Shown: in pieces, positions 22,009 to 33,381 of the stretch
Position numbering within the stretch: position 1 is the first letter of the stretch
Layout: each line of letters opens with the position of its first letter
NCBI RefSeq assembly: GCF_004298145.1
Contig: NZ_SCRH01000040.1
Span: 1-64,000, forward strand
From: Mycobacterium sp.
Lineage (GTDB): Bacteria; Actinomycetota; Actinomycetes; Mycobacteriales; Mycobacteriaceae
Reading direction: 5' to 3'
Length of the DNA: 64,000 nt
Made by a program: the position numbers and the translations under genes
The notes under the pieces: generated by a model
Databases searched by the model: none
Seen by the model: the letters and a program-made list of their open reading frames with translations, nothing else
What the model was told of the DNA's origin: nothing

Positions 22009-22722
22009 CTAGACGCCGGCGTGGTGATGCCGGCGGAATGGGCCGCCGCCGGGGCGCCGATGGAATAGGCCACGTCCGCTGCGCCCCCTGGGCTCCGGCC
22101 CGGCCGCCACCTCGTCCGTCCGTGCCCGCGCCAGGCCGCTTGTCTCGTCATACATGCCCGGTCCACCCGCCGGCACGGCGTCCCCTGCCACAGGCGCCGG
22201 TTCTGTCATCACGACGTCGCGCGCATGCCGAACCGCCAGGCGCGCCACGGCCGCCCCACCCAGGAACACGATCAGCGCACCCAGACCGCTGAAGTAGGTG
22301 ATCTCGAGCAGGGCCCGTTTGAGGTCCGTTGAGGCCGAGGTCGCCACCGGTTGACCGATGTCTCCGATGCCCAGGGTCGGAGCGAACGCGCGGCCGACCA
22401 CGAACCAGGCGCCGCCGAGGACCGCCAGCCAGCCTCCGAATACGGCGGTGGCGCGATTACCGGAGAGGAGCACCAGCAGGCCGCCCACCGCTGCCGCGGC
22501 CCCGGGAAGCACCTCCAGCCAGCCTTTGGCCGCAGTCCACGTCCATGCCGGGTCCGCCAGGTAGGCCCAATCGATGTTGGGCCCGAAGAACGGAACCAAT
22601 GCACCCCAAGCACCCAAAAGAATCAGGAGTAGCCCGGTCAGCGCGCCGCGGGTACGTGGCATGTACAGCGCGCGAGGGCGTTCATAGTCGTGCCGCCTGT
22701 TCCTCATCAGAATCTCCTTCAC
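22009..22722 (-). CDS. Conserved multi-TM membrane protein (paralog of 20715..21407)
   Basis: MPRTRGALTGLLLILLGAWGALVPFFGP...AKGWLEVLPGAAAAVGGLLVLLSGNR. Confidence 0.75.
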   Translation of the reverse strand: MKEILMRNRRHDYERPRALYMPRTRGALTGLLLILLGAWGALVPFFGPNIDWAYLADPAWTWTAAKGWLEVLPGAAAAVGGLLVLLSGNRATAVFGGWLAVLGGAWFVVGRAFAPTLGIGDIGQPVATSASTDLKRALLEITYFSGLGALIVFLGGAAVARLAVRHARDVVMTEPAPVAGDAVPAGGPGMYDETSGLARARTDEVAAGPEPRGRSGRGLFHRRPGGGPFRRHHHAGV

Positions 22723-22826
22723 CAGGTATTACTGCTGTAAGCCTGGTTACCCACCGCGCGGCCATGTAACCGGGGACGGGCCGCGCAAGTGTTTGCTGTG
22801 GCCGCCGGGCCGGCGGTCGTGACCGG

Positions 22827-23873
22827 CTACTCGAACAGACCGGGCTGCCCGAGCCCGGTGGCCCCGGCCGGCGGCACCATGCCGAGGTGCGTCCACGCCT
22901 GGGCCGTGGCCACCCGGCCTCGCGGCGTCCGCGCCACCATGCCGGCGCGGACGAGGAACGGTTCGCACACTTCCTCGACGGTGGTGGCCTCCTCTCCCAC
23001 CGCCACCGCCAGCGTCGACACCCCGACCGGGCCGCCGCCGAAGCTCCGGGTCAGCGCGGAGAGCACCGCCCGGTCCAGCCGGTCCAGACCCAGTTCGTCG
23101 ACGTCATAGACCGCCAGCGCGGATTTGGCGACGTCGCGGGTGATCACGCCGTCGGCGCGCACCTCGGCGAAGTCCCGAACCCGGCGCAACAGCCGGTTGG
23201 CGATCCGCGGCGTGCCGCGCGAGCGCCGGGCGATCTCCTCGGCCGCATCGGCGCCGAGTTCGATTCCCAGAATCCCGGCGGAGCGGGCCAGCACGCGCTC
23301 CAGCTCGGGGGGTTCGTAGAAGTCCATGTGTGCGGTGAAGCCGAATCGGTCCCGCAGCGGGCCGGTCAGCGCGCCCGAGCGGGTGGTCGCGCCGACCAGG
23401 GTGAACGGCGCCACCTCCAGGGGAATCGACGTCGCCCCGGGGCCCTTGCCGACGACCACGTCGACCCGGAAGTCCTCCATCGCCAGGTAGAGCATTTCCT
23501 CGGCGGGCCGCGCGATGCGGTGGATCTCGTCGATGAACAACACATCGTGCTCGACCAGATTGGACAGCATCGCCGCCAGATCCCCGGCGCGTTCCAGCGC
23601 GGGCCCGGACGTCAGCCGCAACGCGGATCCGAGCTCGGCCGCGATGATCATGGCCAGCGACGTCTTGCCCAGCCCCGGCGGGCCCGACAGCAGAATGTGA
23701 TCCGGTGTGCCACCGCGGTTTTTGGCGCCCTCGATGACGAGCTGCAGCTGTTCGCGCACCCGCGGCTGGCCGATGAACTCCCGCAGCGAGCGCGGCCTCA
23801 GGCTGACGTCGACGTCGCCTTCCCCGGGCGCGAGGGCGCCGGAGACTTCGCGCTCGGACCAGTCGTCGGTCAT
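22827..23873 (-). CDS. ruvB: Holliday junction helicase RuvB
   Basis: [45 protein letters not shown]. Confidence 0.96.
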   Translation of the reverse strand: MTDDWSEREVSGALAPGEGDVDVSLRPRSLREFIGQPRVREQLQLVIEGAKNRGGTPDHILLSGPPGLGKTSLAMIIAAELGSALRLTSGPALERAGDLAAMLSNLVEHDVLFIDEIHRIARPAEEMLYLAMEDFRVDVVVGKGPGATSIPLEVAPFTLVGATTRSGALTGPLRDRFGFTAHMDFYEPPELERVLARSAGILGIELGADAAEEIARRSRGTPRIANRLLRRVRDFAEVRADGVITRDVAKSALAVYDVDELGLDRLDRAVLSALTRSFGGGPVGVSTLAVAVGEEATTVEEVCEPFLVRAGMVARTPRGRVATAQAWTHLGMVPPAGATGLGQPGLFE

Positions 23874-23946
23874 GTGCGCCGCTCTCCCCCGCAAGCGGGT
23901 GGTGCCCCCACCTCATCGCTCCGCTCTGCATCGTCGCCGGCGCGGG

Positions 23947-24543
23947 TCATCGGGACTTACCCAGTAACGACAGGGCCGCGCGCAGCGCGCCGGAGGTGGT
24001 CGCGTCCTGATCGGCGGCCAGCACCTTGTCGGTGGCCTCTTCGGCCTGCTTGGCGGCGAAACCGAGGCCGACCAGGGCCTCCACCACCGGCCCGTGGATC
24101 GCGTGGCCGTTGCGGGCGGTAGCCGCGCCCACGCCGGCACCGGCTGTGCCCACCTTGTCGCGCAGTTCCAAGACCATTCGTTCGGCGCTGCGCTTGCCGA
24201 TCCCGGGCACCCGGGTCAGCGCGGCGACGTCACTGTCATGCAGCGCCTGCCGTAGCGCGCCGGCGTCGTGCACGGCCAGCGTCGCCATCGCCAGCCGGGG
24301 CCCGACCCCCGACACCGACAGCAGGGTCAGGAACAGGTCGCGGGTTTCGGTGTCGGTGAAGCCGTACAACGTCATCGAATCCTCGCGGACGATCATCGCG
24401 GTGATCAGCCGCGCCTCGGTCCCGGTCCGCAGCGTGGACAGCGTCGACGGCGTCGCGTTCACCCGGTAGCCGACGCCGGCGGCCTCGATCACCACATGAT
24501 CGAGCGCCACCTCGAGCACCTCCCCGCGCACCGCGGCGATCAT
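23947..24543 (-). CDS. ruvA: Holliday junction helicase subunit RuvA
   Basis: [48 protein letters not shown] overlap with ruvC. Confidence 0.95.
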   Translation of the reverse strand: MIAAVRGEVLEVALDHVVIEAAGVGYRVNATPSTLSTLRTGTEARLITAMIVREDSMTLYGFTDTETRDLFLTLLSVSGVGPRLAMATLAVHDAGALRQALHDSDVAALTRVPGIGKRSAERMVLELRDKVGTAGAGVGAATARNGHAIHGPVVEALVGLGFAAKQAEEATDKVLAADQDATTSGALRAALSLLGKSR

Positions 24544-25094
24544 CGGGCGGCCTTGAGCTTGGCCTTGTACTTCTGCCGCTGCTCGGCCGCGAGCGCTTCG
24601 GCCGCCGCCATGCGGGCGATCATCGGCGCCCGCCAGCAGTGGCAAATCGCCAACGCGAGCGCGTCGGCGGCGTCGGCCGGCGTCGGTTTGGCTTGCAGCG
24701 CAAGGATTTTGGTGACCATCGCGGTAACCTGCGCCTTGTTGGCCGCGCCGTTGCCGGTGACCGCGGCCTTGACCTCGCTGGGGGTGTGGAAGTGCACGTC
24801 GATGCCGCGTTTGGCCGCCGCCAGCGCGACCACGCCACCGGCCTGGGCGGTGCCCATCACCGTCGTCACATTCAGCTGCGAGAACACCCGCTCGATGGCC
24901 ACGACGTCCGGCTGGTGGGTGGCCAGCCAATGCTCGACGGCGTCGCTGATCTTCAGCAGCCTCCCGGCGAGCGGCGCGTCCGACGGGGTGCGCACCACGT
25001 CGACGTCCAACGCGACGACAGTGCGCCCGCGCCCGCCTTCGACGACCGACAACCCGCATCGGGTCAGACCGGGGTCGACGCCCATCACCCGCAT
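24540..25094 (-). CDS. ruvC: Holliday junction resolvase RuvC
   Basis: [38 protein letters not shown]; internal start within ORF 24540..25478. Confidence 0.94.
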   Translation of the reverse strand: MRVMGVDPGLTRCGLSVVEGGRGRTVVALDVDVVRTPSDAPLAGRLLKISDAVEHWLATHQPDVVAIERVFSQLNVTTVMGTAQAGGVVALAAAKRGIDVHFHTPSEVKAAVTGNGAANKAQVTAMVTKILALQAKPTPADAADALALAICHCWRAPMIARMAAAEALAAEQRQKYKAKLKAAR

Positions 25095-25287
25095 TACCCG
25101 CTCCCACCTAGTAGAACAGCTGTTCGATACCCTAGCGGCCGGCACTGACGTGCCCCGGGTGCGACACGCGGCGGCTATCGCGATTCCGGGCCGATTCCGG
25201 CTCGCGAAGTTACCGCGCCGAACCCGCGAAAAAGCTGTTAGCTTTAGCCCACGTTCGCTCAAGCAATGTGGCAACGGGAGGGTTCGC

Positions 25288-25899
25288 GTGGGATCGCTGC
25301 TGGTCATGCTCGCCATAGTGCTGTTCATCGCGTCCATCGTGGTACTCGTCATCGCTTTGCGGCGGCCCAAGCAGCCGGCCCAGCACGGCGGGCGCCCCGA
25401 TCCGCTCGCGTCCGACGCGATGCCGCAGTTCGGGCCGCGCCAACTCGGCCCCGGCGCCATCGTCAGCCACGGCGGCACCGACTACATCGTGCGCGGGTCG
25501 GTCACCTTCCGCGAGGGGCCGTTCGTCTGGTGGGAACACCTGCTCGAAGGCGGCGACCAGCCGATCTGGTTCAGCGTCGAGGAAGACGACGGACGCCTCG
25601 AGCTGGCGATGTGGGTCACCCGCAAGGACCTGCCGCTGCGGCCCGGCGACCCGTACGTCGTCGACGGCGCGATGTTTCACGAATCCGAACGGGGCCGCGC
25701 GTCCTACACGACCGAGGGCGCCACCGGCCTGCCCGCCGGTGGCGAGATGGAATTCGTCGACTGCACCAACGACGACGAGACGGTCCTGCTCTCCTTCGAA
25801 CGCTGGGCCGCGGACATGCCCTGGGAGGTGTCGACGGGCAAGCCTGTGTCGCCCGGCGAACTGACCGTGTACGCCGCACCCCCGCCCAGCCCGTCCTAG
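25288..25899 (+). CDS. DUF4178 membrane-anchored protein
   Basis: N-terminal [26 protein letters not shown]...WWEHLLEGG...[12 protein letters not shown] typical DUF4178; GTG start. Confidence 0.8.
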   Translation: MGSLLVMLAIVLFIASIVVLVIALRRPKQPAQHGGRPDPLASDAMPQFGPRQLGPGAIVSHGGTDYIVRGSVTFREGPFVWWEHLLEGGDQPIWFSVEEDDGRLELAMWVTRKDLPLRPGDPYVVDGAMFHESERGRASYTTEGATGLPAGGEMEFVDCTNDDETVLLSFERWAADMPWEVSTGKPVSPGELTVYAAPPPSPS

Positions 25900-25918
25900 C
25901 GCGCACGAGGCCAGGCCG

Positions 25919-26434
25919 GTGCCCCTTCATCAACTCGCGGTGACCCCGGCGGACATATCCGGGGAGAGGCTGGGACTCGCGCTCAACGCGCCCGTCCCCC
26001 CGCCGCTGGCCACCCACCGCCTGGACCACCCCGAGGGCGCGGGTGCGCTGCTGCTCGGGGTGCTCGGCGCATCGCACGTCGTCGCGGTCGAGCACGCCGC
26101 GGGCCGGTTCTCCGAGCAGGTCTCCTGCACCGCCCGCAGCCTGGGGGCCGACCTGCCCGAGCGCACCGACGCGCCCGGCTACCGCCTGCAGTCGCGCACC
26201 GACACCCGCGACGAGGCGGCCTTCCGCCGCCTCGCGCACGACCTGCGCGGCCGTTGCGCCCGACAGGCGGGCTGGCTCGGTGGCACGTTCCCCGGCGATG
26301 ACGCCGCACTGACCGTGCTGGCCGCCGAACCCGACGGCGCCGGATGGCGCTGGCAGACATGGCATCTGTATCCGGGGCATCCCGCCGGCTCCGGCGGGAT
26401 GGTGGTGCACACGGCGAGCCGGTGGCAGCCATGA
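25919..26434 (+). CDS. DUF2617 family protein
   Basis: Translation resembles actinobacterial DUF2617, syntenic to Rv2598. Confidence 0.75.
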   Translation: MPLHQLAVTPADISGERLGLALNAPVPPPLATHRLDHPEGAGALLLGVLGASHVVAVEHAAGRFSEQVSCTARSLGADLPERTDAPGYRLQSRTDTRDEAAFRRLAHDLRGRCARQAGWLGGTFPGDDAALTVLAAEPDGAGWRWQTWHLYPGHPAGSGGMVVHTASRWQP

Positions 26435-26862
26435 GCCGAAACCGCCTGTTCGTGATCGCCGGGCTGCTGGCGGCCGGCGCCGTGGTGTGCCTGATGATCG
26501 GAATCATCTTGCTGCAGAAGAACATCGCGTCGTATGTCGCCGGCCACTATCGCGAGTACGCCCACGACGTGAACGGCACCCGCTACCAGTGCACCGGGGC
26601 GCCCGAGCACGTTGCCGACACCCTCGCCGACTATGCGGAACCCGCGGCACGCGCCGACAACGGCAACAGCGAGTACCTGCGTTACAGCAACGACATCGTG
26701 ATCGTCGGTCCAGACGGGGGCTACCCGTGCAGCATCCGCGTCGAGCCGCTGAGCGCCGGATACAGCCACGGCGCGTTCATCTTCCTCGGCCCCGGATTCA
26801 CCCCCGGCTCCCCGTCGGGCGGCGCCGGAGGCAGCCCCGGCGGCCCCGGCGGAACCAAGTGA
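26431..26862 (+). CDS. DUF4247 family membrane protein
   Basis: N-terminal [22 protein letters not shown]...[17 protein letters not shown] overlap with upstream CDS. Confidence 0.75.
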   Translation: MSRNRLFVIAGLLAAGAVVCLMIGIILLQKNIASYVAGHYREYAHDVNGTRYQCTGAPEHVADTLADYAEPAARADNGNSEYLRYSNDIVIVGPDGGYPCSIRVEPLSAGYSHGAFIFLGPGFTPGSPSGGAGGSPGGPGGTK

Positions 26863-26887
26863 TGGCACCACCGCAAAGGAGCGAACC

Positions 26888-27343
26888 ATGTACCTCGCCG
26901 TCGAGATCGGAACCGTCGATCTCAATCCCGTCCTGAAGGGCGCGGTCGCGACGATCCTGTACTTCGTGGTCGGCATGGCCGTCCTGCTGGTCGGGTTCTA
27001 CGTGGTCGACGTGCTGACCCCAGGAAAGCTGCGTCAACTGGTGTTCATCGACCGCCGCCCCAACGCCGTCGTCGTCGCGGGCGCGATGTACATCGCGCTG
27101 ACCGTCGTCATCATCACCGCCATCGCCAACAGCTACAGCCAGCTGGGCCAGGGACTCGTCGGCGTGGCGGTGTACGGGTTGATGGGCGTGATCCTGCTCG
27201 GGATAGCGCTGCTCGCCATGCATTTGTTGATACCGGGGAGTTTCCACGAGCACATCGACGAGCAGGTGCTGCATCCGGGATCGTTCGCGGTGGCTTTGAT
27301 ACTGCTCGCCGTGGGAGGGGTGACCGCCGCGGCGGTGTCATGA
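26888..27343 (+). CDS. DUF350 membrane protein
   Basis: Four hydrophobic segments, [40 protein letters not shown]. Confidence 0.85.
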   Translation: MYLAVEIGTVDLNPVLKGAVATILYFVVGMAVLLVGFYVVDVLTPGKLRQLVFIDRRPNAVVVAGAMYIALTVVIITAIANSYSQLGQGLVGVAVYGLMGVILLGIALLAMHLLIPGSFHEHIDEQVLHPGSFAVALILLAVGGVTAAAVS

Positions 27344-28923
27344 GCTCCGTCGATGTGGCCACGCCCCCGGCGGCGCCGCCCGCGGCGTCGGGGCGGTGGC
27401 GGGCGCTGCTGTTGGCCGCCGTGGCCGCGTGCGCGGCCTGCGGCATCATCTATGAACTCGCGCTGCTGACGCTGTCGGCCAGCCTCGATGGCGGCGGCAT
27501 CGTCGCCACCTCGCTGATCGTCGCGGGCTACATCGCCGCGCTGGGCGTGGGCGCCCTGCTGGTCAAGCCGCTGCTGGCGCACGCGGCGATCACGTTCATC
27601 GCCGTCGAGGCGGCCCTCGGCGTCATCGGCGGCCTGTCCGCGGCGGCGCTGTACGTGGTGTTCGCGTTCCTGGATGGCTCGGTCGGCTCGACGTGGGTGC
27701 TGGCGGTGAGCACCGCCCTGATCGGAGCCCTGGTCGGCGCCGAGGTGCCGCTGTTGATGACGCTGCTGCAGAGCGGGCGGGTGGCCGCCGAAAACCCGGC
27801 CGCCGACGCCGGGCGCACGCTGGCCAACCTCAACGCCGCCGATTACCTGGGCGCGCTTTTGGGCGGGCTGGTCTGGCCGTTCCTGCTGCTGCCGCAGCTG
27901 GGGATGATCCGCGGTGCGGCGGCCACCGGCATGATCAACCTGGCGGCGGCGGCCGTCGTCGCGATTTTCCTGCTGCGCCAGGTGGTTTCGACGCGGCAAC
28001 TGCTACTGGCACTGTGCGCGCTGGCCGCCGCGCTGGGGCTGCTCGCCACGCTGCTACTGCGTTCGGGGGACATCGAAACCACAAGCAGGCAAAGGCTTTA
28101 CGCCGATCCGATTATCGCCTACCGGCACACGCCCTACCAGGAGATCGTGGTGACCCGCCGCGGCAACGACACCCGTCTGTACCTCGACGGGGGGCTGCAG
28201 TTCTCCACCCGGGACGAATACCGCTACACCGAAAGCCTCGTCTACCCCGCGCTCGGGAACGGCGCGCACGCGGTGCTGGTACTCGGCGGCGGCGACGGCC
28301 TAGTGGCTCGCGAATTGCTGCGCCAGCCGGGCATTTCCAAGATCGTGCAGGTCGAGCTCGACCCCGCGGTGATCGACATCGCGCGCACCACGCTGCGGGG
28401 CGCCAACGGCGGTTCGTTGGACAACCCACGGGTGACCGTGGTGACCGAAGACGCGATGAACTGGTTGCGCGGCCCCAACATCGACCGCTTCGACTCGATC
28501 ATCGTCGACCTTCCCGACCCCGACACACCCGCGCTGGGCCGGCTGTATTCGACCGAGTTCTACGCGCTGGTCGCCCGCGCGCTGGCCCCCGGTGGGCTGA
28601 TGGCGGTGCAGGCGGGCAGCCCCTTTTCCACCTCGACGGCGTACTGGCGCACGGTATCGACGATCCGGGCGGCCGGCTACGCGGTCACGCCGTATCACGT
28701 GCACGTGCCGACGTTCGGCGACTGGGGATTCGCGCTGGCGCAGCGCGCCGAGACCGCGCCCATACCGATGGTGCCGCCCGACGCGCCCCCGCTACGTTTT
28801 CTCAACCAGCAGGTGCTCGAGGCCGCCGGCGTGTTCTCCGGCGACATCGCGCCGCGGCGGGTGCAGCCGTCGACACTGGACAATCCGCGCATCGTCGAGG
28901 ACATGCGGCACGGCTACGACTAG
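27340..28923 (+). CDS. speE: Polyamine aminopropyltransferase (spermidine synthase) with N-terminal membrane domain
   Basis: About 7 TM segments then SpeE catalytic domain [51 protein letters not shown]. Confidence 0.92.
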   Translation: MSSVDVATPPAAPPAASGRWRALLLAAVAACAACGIIYELALLTLSASLDGGGIVATSLIVAGYIAALGVGALLVKPLLAHAAITFIAVEAALGVIGGLSAAALYVVFAFLDGSVGSTWVLAVSTALIGALVGAEVPLLMTLLQSGRVAAENPAADAGRTLANLNAADYLGALLGGLVWPFLLLPQLGMIRGAAATGMINLAAAAVVAIFLLRQVVSTRQLLLALCALAAALGLLATLLLRSGDIETTSRQRLYADPIIAYRHTPYQEIVVTRRGNDTRLYLDGGLQFSTRDEYRYTESLVYPALGNGAHAVLVLGGGDGLVARELLRQPGISKIVQVELDPAVIDIARTTLRGANGGSLDNPRVTVVTEDAMNWLRGPNIDRFDSIIVDLPDPDTPALGRLYSTEFYALVARALAPGGLMAVQAGSPFSTSTAYWRTVSTIRAAGYAVTPYHVHVPTFGDWGFALAQRAETAPIPMVPPDAPPLRFLNQQVLEAAGVFSGDIAPRRVQPSTLDNPRIVEDMRHGYD

Positions 28924-28939
28924 TTCCTGACCCTCGTTG

Positions 28940-29013
28940 CTTGCGCCGAGCGTGCACTGATGGCGAAAAATCGGCCGAAATCTCGCCCTGAGTGCACGCT
29001 GGGCGAAAGCGAA
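28940..29013. repeat. Imperfect palindromic intergenic repeat between convergent speE and yebC
   Basis: gagcgtgcactgatggcgaaaaatcgg (28948-28974) is an imperfect inverted copy of ccgaaatctcgccctgagtgcacgctg (28975-29001), 21/27 positions by eye. Confidence 0.8.
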
Positions 29014-29772
29014 CTAGTCCTCGTCGTCGAGCGCTGCCAGCACCTCGTCGGACAGGTCGACGTTGGTCCACACGTTCTGCACGTCGTCGCTGTCCTCCAG
29101 CGCGTCGACCAACTTGAACACCTTGCGGGCGCCGTCGATGTCGACCGGCACGCTGACCGAGGGCTGAAAGCTCGCCTCGGCGGATTCGTAGTCGATGCCG
29201 GCATCCTGCAGCGCGGTGCGCACCGCGACCAGATCGGTCGGCTCGGAGATGACCTCAAAACTCTCACCGAGGTCGGTGACGTCCTCGGCGCCGGCGTCGA
29301 GCACCGCCGTCAGCACGTCGTCCTCGGTCAGGCCGTTCTTCTCCAGCGTGACGACGCCCTTGCGGGTGAACAGGTAGGACACCGAGCCGGGGTCGGCCAT
29401 GTTGCCGCCGTTGCGGGTCACCGCCACCCGGACCTCGCCGGCCGCCCGGTTGCGGTTGTCGGTCAGACATTCGATCAGGACAGCGACGCCGTTGGGCCCG
29501 TAGCCCTCGTACATGATGGTCTGGTAGTCGGCGCCGCCGGCTTCCTCACCGGCCCCCCGCTTTCGGGCACGCTCGATGTTGTCGTTGGGCACCGAGGTCT
29601 TCTTCGCCTTCTGGATCGCGTCGTAGAGCGTCGGATTGCCCGTCGGGTCACCACCGCCGGTGCGGGCGGCGACTTCGATGTTCTTGATCAGCCGGGCAAA
29701 TTCCTTGCCGCGGCGAGCGTCTTTGACGGCCTTCTGGTGCTTGGTGGTGGCCCACTTGGAATGGCCGCTCAT
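29014..29772 (-). CDS. yebC: YebC/PmpR family transcriptional/translation regulator
   Basis: [37 protein letters not shown]. Confidence 0.95.
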   Translation of the reverse strand: MSGHSKWATTKHQKAVKDARRGKEFARLIKNIEVAARTGGGDPTGNPTLYDAIQKAKKTSVPNDNIERARKRGAGEEAGGADYQTIMYEGYGPNGVAVLIECLTDNRNRAAGEVRVAVTRNGGNMADPGSVSYLFTRKGVVTLEKNGLTEDDVLTAVLDAGAEDVTDLGESFEVISEPTDLVAVRTALQDAGIDYESAEASFQPSVSVPVDIDGARKVFKLVDALEDSDDVQNVWTNVDLSDEVLAALDDED

Positions 29773-29896
29773 CGGTGTCTCTTACCTCTTCTATGTCTGG
29801 AAAGTTCGCCAGATGAGTCTACGTGCCCCGCGAGACTGCGACTGCGGACGGCTCCACTCGTGAAATCTGTCGCCAGTCGCCGTTTCGCGGCGATCG

Positions 29897-30487
29897 TCAG
29901 CCGGTGACGAGGTCGACGAACAGCTGATGAATGCGCCGGTCGCCGGTCACCTCGGGGTGAAACGCCGTCGCCAGCTTGCGGCCCTGCCGCACCGCGACGA
30001 CGTGCCCGGCGGCGCTGGCCAGCACCTCCACGCCCGCACCGGCACGCTCGACCCAGGGCGCGCGGATGAACACCGCGCGCACCGGGTCCGCCAGCCCCGC
30101 GAACGGGATGTCACCTTCGAACGAATCAACCTGGCGTCCAAAAGCATTGCGCCGCACCGTCATATCGATAGCACGCAGGGGCAGCGCCGCGCGCCCGCCC
30201 GCTCCGGCATCGAGAATCTCACTGGCCAGCAGGATCATGCCGGCGCACGCGCCGTAGGCGGGCAGCCCGTCGGCCAGCAGGCCCCGTAACGGTTCCAGCA
30301 GGCCGAGGTCCGCCAGCAGGTGGCTCATGGTCGTCGATTCCCCACCGGGGATGACCAGCCCGTCGACCGCCTCGAGCTCACCGCGCCGGCGCACCGGCAT
30401 CGACTCGGCCCCGGCTTCGCGCAGGGCCGCCAGGTGCTCGCGGGTATCACCCTGCAGCGCGAGAACCCCGATCCGGGGGGCGCTCAC
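29897..30487 (-). CDS. pdxT: Pyridoxal 5'-phosphate synthase glutaminase subunit
   Basis: [42 protein letters not shown]. Confidence 0.94.
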   Translation of the reverse strand: MSAPRIGVLALQGDTREHLAALREAGAESMPVRRRGELEAVDGLVIPGGESTTMSHLLADLGLLEPLRGLLADGLPAYGACAGMILLASEILDAGAGGRAALPLRAIDMTVRRNAFGRQVDSFEGDIPFAGLADPVRAVFIRAPWVERAGAGVEVLASAAGHVVAVRQGRKLATAFHPEVTGDRRIHQLFVDLVTG

Positions 30488-31329
30488 TGGTGGGGCGGCT
30501 GGTAGCCGCGCCTGAAGCGGGTCAGCCCCTCCTGCATGACCGCGGCGACCATCTCACCGGATTGGGTGAAGATCTTGCCCTGACACAGCGCGCGACCGCC
30601 GTTGGCCGACGGCGAGGACTGGTCGTACAACAGCCACTCGTCGGCCCGGAACGCCCGCATGAACCACATCGCGTGGTCCAGCGACGCCACCTGCAGGTGC
30701 TCCCGCACGTCGAGGTGGGTGACCTGTGCCGATCCCAGCAGCGTCAGGTCGCTCATGTAGGCCAGCGCGCAGATGTGCAGCACCTGGTCGTCGGGCAGCG
30801 GGTCACGGTGACGGAACCACACCTGCTGCTGTGCGGCCTTGCCCGGCGTGAGCTGCAGGCGCTCGCGCGGCACGATGCAGACGTCCCACTCCGCGAACTG
30901 CTTGAACCCGGCCTCGTCGAAGACCTTCATCGAGTCCAGCCCGGGCAGACCGTCCGGCGGCGGCGCGGCCGGCATGGGGTCCTGGTGGTGGACGCCTTCC
31001 TGATCGAGCTGGAAGGACGCCGACATGTTGAAGATGATTTCGCCGTGCTGGATGGCGTTGACCCGCCTGGTGGCAAACGAGCCGCCGTCGCGGGTGCGCT
31101 CCACGAGGAAAACCGTGCGCGCCTTGGCGTCCCCGGGCCGCAGGAAGTATCCGTGCAGCGAGTGCACCTGGTAACGGGGGTCGACGGTGCGCACCGCGGA
31201 CACCAGCGACTGGCCGGCCACATGGCCCCCGAAGGTGCGCTGCAGGAATCCCGATTCAGGGCTGAAGATGCTGCCGCGGTAGATGTTGACCTCGAGTTGC
31301 TCGAGATCGAGGATCTCTACGATCGCCAC
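30484..31329 (-). CDS. tesB: Acyl-CoA thioesterase II
   Basis: [67 protein letters not shown]. Confidence 0.93.
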   Translation of the reverse strand: MAIVEILDLEQLEVNIYRGSIFSPESGFLQRTFGGHVAGQSLVSAVRTVDPRYQVHSLHGYFLRPGDAKARTVFLVERTRDGGSFATRRVNAIQHGEIIFNMSASFQLDQEGVHHQDPMPAAPPPDGLPGLDSMKVFDEAGFKQFAEWDVCIVPRERLQLTPGKAAQQQVWFRHRDPLPDDQVLHICALAYMSDLTLLGSAQVTHLDVREHLQVASLDHAMWFMRAFRADEWLLYDQSSPSANGGRALCQGKIFTQSGEMVAAVMQEGLTRFRRGYQPPHQ

Positions 31330-31371
31330 GCTATAACTGTCTGCTGTTCGCGCAAGCGCTCATCGCCGTTG

Positions 31372-32283
31372 TCACCAGCCGCGTTCGGCCAGTCGATGGG
31401 GCTGCGCGATCTGCTCGACGTTGATGCCGACCATCGCCTGACCCAGCCCGCGCGAGACCTTGGCCAGCACGTCGGGATCGTCGTAGAAGGTGGTGGCCTT
31501 GACGATCGCGGCGGCGCGCTGGGCGGGGTCGCCGGACTTGAAGATGCCCGAGCCCACGAATACACCCTCCGCGCCGAGCTGCATCATCATCGCCGCGTCG
31601 GCGGGCGTCGCGATGCCGCCCGCGGTGAACAACGTGACCGGCAGCTTGCCCGCCCGGGCCACCTCGACGACGAGTTCGTACGGCGCCTGCAATTCCTTTG
31701 CCGCAACATACAACTCGTCTTCGGACAGCGACGTCAGGCGGCGGATCTCGCCGCCGATCGCCCGCATGTGCGTGGTCGCGTTGGAGACGTCTCCGGTGCC
31801 GGCTTCACCCTTGGAGCGGATCATGGCGGCGCCCTCGCTGATGCGGCGCAGCGCCTCACCGAGGTTGGTCGCCCCGCACACGAACGGCACGGTGAACTTC
31901 CACTTGTCGATGTGGTGGGTGTAGTCGGCGGGTGTGAGCACCTCGGACTCGTCGACGTAGTCCACGCCGAGACTCTGCAAGATCTGCGCCTCGACGAAGT
32001 GCCCGATGCGGACCTTGGCCATCACCGGGATCGTCACCGCCGCGACGATCCCCTCGATCATGTCCGGGTCACTCATCCGCGACACGCCGCCCTGGGCGCG
32101 GATATCGGCGGGAACCCGCTCCAGCGCCATCACGGCGACGGCGCCGGCACCCTCGGCGATTTTGGCCTGCTCGGGGGTGACGACGTCCATGATGACGCCG
32201 CCCTTGAGCATCTCGGCCATGCCGCGCTTGACGCGCGCGGTTCCGGTTCGCCCGCTGCCGTGGGGTGGGTGGGCGGTATTCAC
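31372..32283 (-). CDS. pdxS: Pyridoxal 5'-phosphate synthase synthase subunit
   Basis: [55 protein letters not shown]. Confidence 0.96.
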   Translation of the reverse strand: MNTAHPPHGSGRTGTARVKRGMAEMLKGGVIMDVVTPEQAKIAEGAGAVAVMALERVPADIRAQGGVSRMSDPDMIEGIVAAVTIPVMAKVRIGHFVEAQILQSLGVDYVDESEVLTPADYTHHIDKWKFTVPFVCGATNLGEALRRISEGAAMIRSKGEAGTGDVSNATTHMRAIGGEIRRLTSLSEDELYVAAKELQAPYELVVEVARAGKLPVTLFTAGGIATPADAAMMMQLGAEGVFVGSGIFKSGDPAQRAAAIVKATTFYDDPDVLAKVSRGLGQAMVGINVEQIAQPHRLAERGW

Positions 32284-32352
32284 TGCTTGATCTCCTTCAA
32301 CCGTTGTCGATCCAGTCTAATGAGGCGCTTTGACCCGCGTTGACCGATGGAG

Positions 32353-33381
32353 TCAGCGGATCGACAGCAGCGGGCCGGGGGTGCGGCCGCCGGCGAGCGC
32401 GGCCGCGTCGGTGAGCAGTCCGGATAGTTGCATGGGGTACACCGTCTCCCCCGCGGCGACGAGTCGGGCGATGTCGGCAGCGTCACACCAGCGGTGGCCG
32501 TGGATGTAGCTGCGTTCCAGTTCGGTACGGCCCGTCCGCGACGGTTCGAACCGGCGGGTGCGGTAGACGAAGTAGAACTCCTCGCTGTCGATCAACGAGC
32601 CGTTGAACTCGAAGACCTGGTCGCGCCGCCATACGGGGCCGACCATGTCGGCCGGCGCGACCCGCAGACCGGTTTCTTCGGCGAGCTCCCGCGCGGCGGC
32701 CTCGGCCAGCCGCTCCCCCTGCTGCACTTCACCGCCCACCGTGAACCACCACCTGGGTGCGCGCTGTCCCGCGAGCGCGGGGTCCGACCCGCGCAGCAGC
32801 AGCACCGCGCCGCTTTCGTCGAGCAGCACGACGCGGGCCGAGGTGCGATGGTTGAGCACGCCGTGATCGCCGTGCGCCAGCGCGTGCGGCCGCTCGACGA
32901 TCTCGAAATAGCTGGGCAGCGCGGCGGTCCCGCCCAGGTGAAACAGCCGCACCAAAGGCCGCTCGGCCAGCGCCAGGGTGTCGCGAACCGCATCGTTGTG
33001 GAAGCGGCGGGCCAACACCACCCGGGCTTCGGCGTCGGCCAGCTCGGCGATCAGCCCGGCCGGCAAGGACGCCGGGTCGACGACCGCCAGCGCGGCGGAC
33101 AGCTCGTTTTCGCACATCTCCCGCGCGGGCCGGGCCGCCGCCTCCGCGGTGTCGGCCAGCGCCGCCAGCCGCCGCCCCTCGGATGCACCGCCATAGGCGT
33201 CGATGGCCACGGCGCGCGCCACCACCGCGCGCCGTGCCAGCGCGCCGTCGAGCGACTGCCAGGACAGGTCGTAGCGCACGTGCAGCCGGTCGAGCCGGTT
33301 GGCCGTCCGGTAAGCCCAGGCGCCGAAGTTCGCCAGCACCGCGACCAACACCGCGATGGCGACAATCAGCCATGTCATCAA
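32353..33381 (-). CDS. NUDIX hydrolase with N-terminal membrane/coiled region
   Basis: GGEVQQGERLAEAAARELAEETGL Nudix box; syntenic to Rv2609c. Confidence 0.9.
   Translation of the reverse strand: MMTWLIVAIAVLVAVLANFGAWAYRTANRLDRLHVRYDLSWQSLDGALARRAVVARAVAIDAYGGASEGRRLAALADTAEAAARPAREMCENELSAALAVVDPASLPAGLIAELADAEARVVLARRFHNDAVRDTLALAERPLVRLFHLGGTAALPSYFEIVERPHALAHGDHGVLNHRTSARVVLLDESGAVLLLRGSDPALAGQRAPRWWFTVGGEVQQGERLAEAAARELAEETGLRVAPADMVGPVWRRDQVFEFNGSLIDSEEFYFVYRTRRFEPSRTGRTELERSYIHGHRWCDAADIARLVAAGETVYPMQLSGLLTDAAALAGGRTPGPLLSIR

Noticed and set aside
23947-25107. 386-aa fused ORF containing RuvA
   Set aside because: N-terminal half is out-of-frame ruvC; the true ruvA start is at 24543 with ATGA overlap.
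24268-25899. 543-aa ORF ending in DUF4178
   Set aside because: N-terminal part is antisense to ruvA/ruvC; the real gene starts near 25288 with a TM segment.
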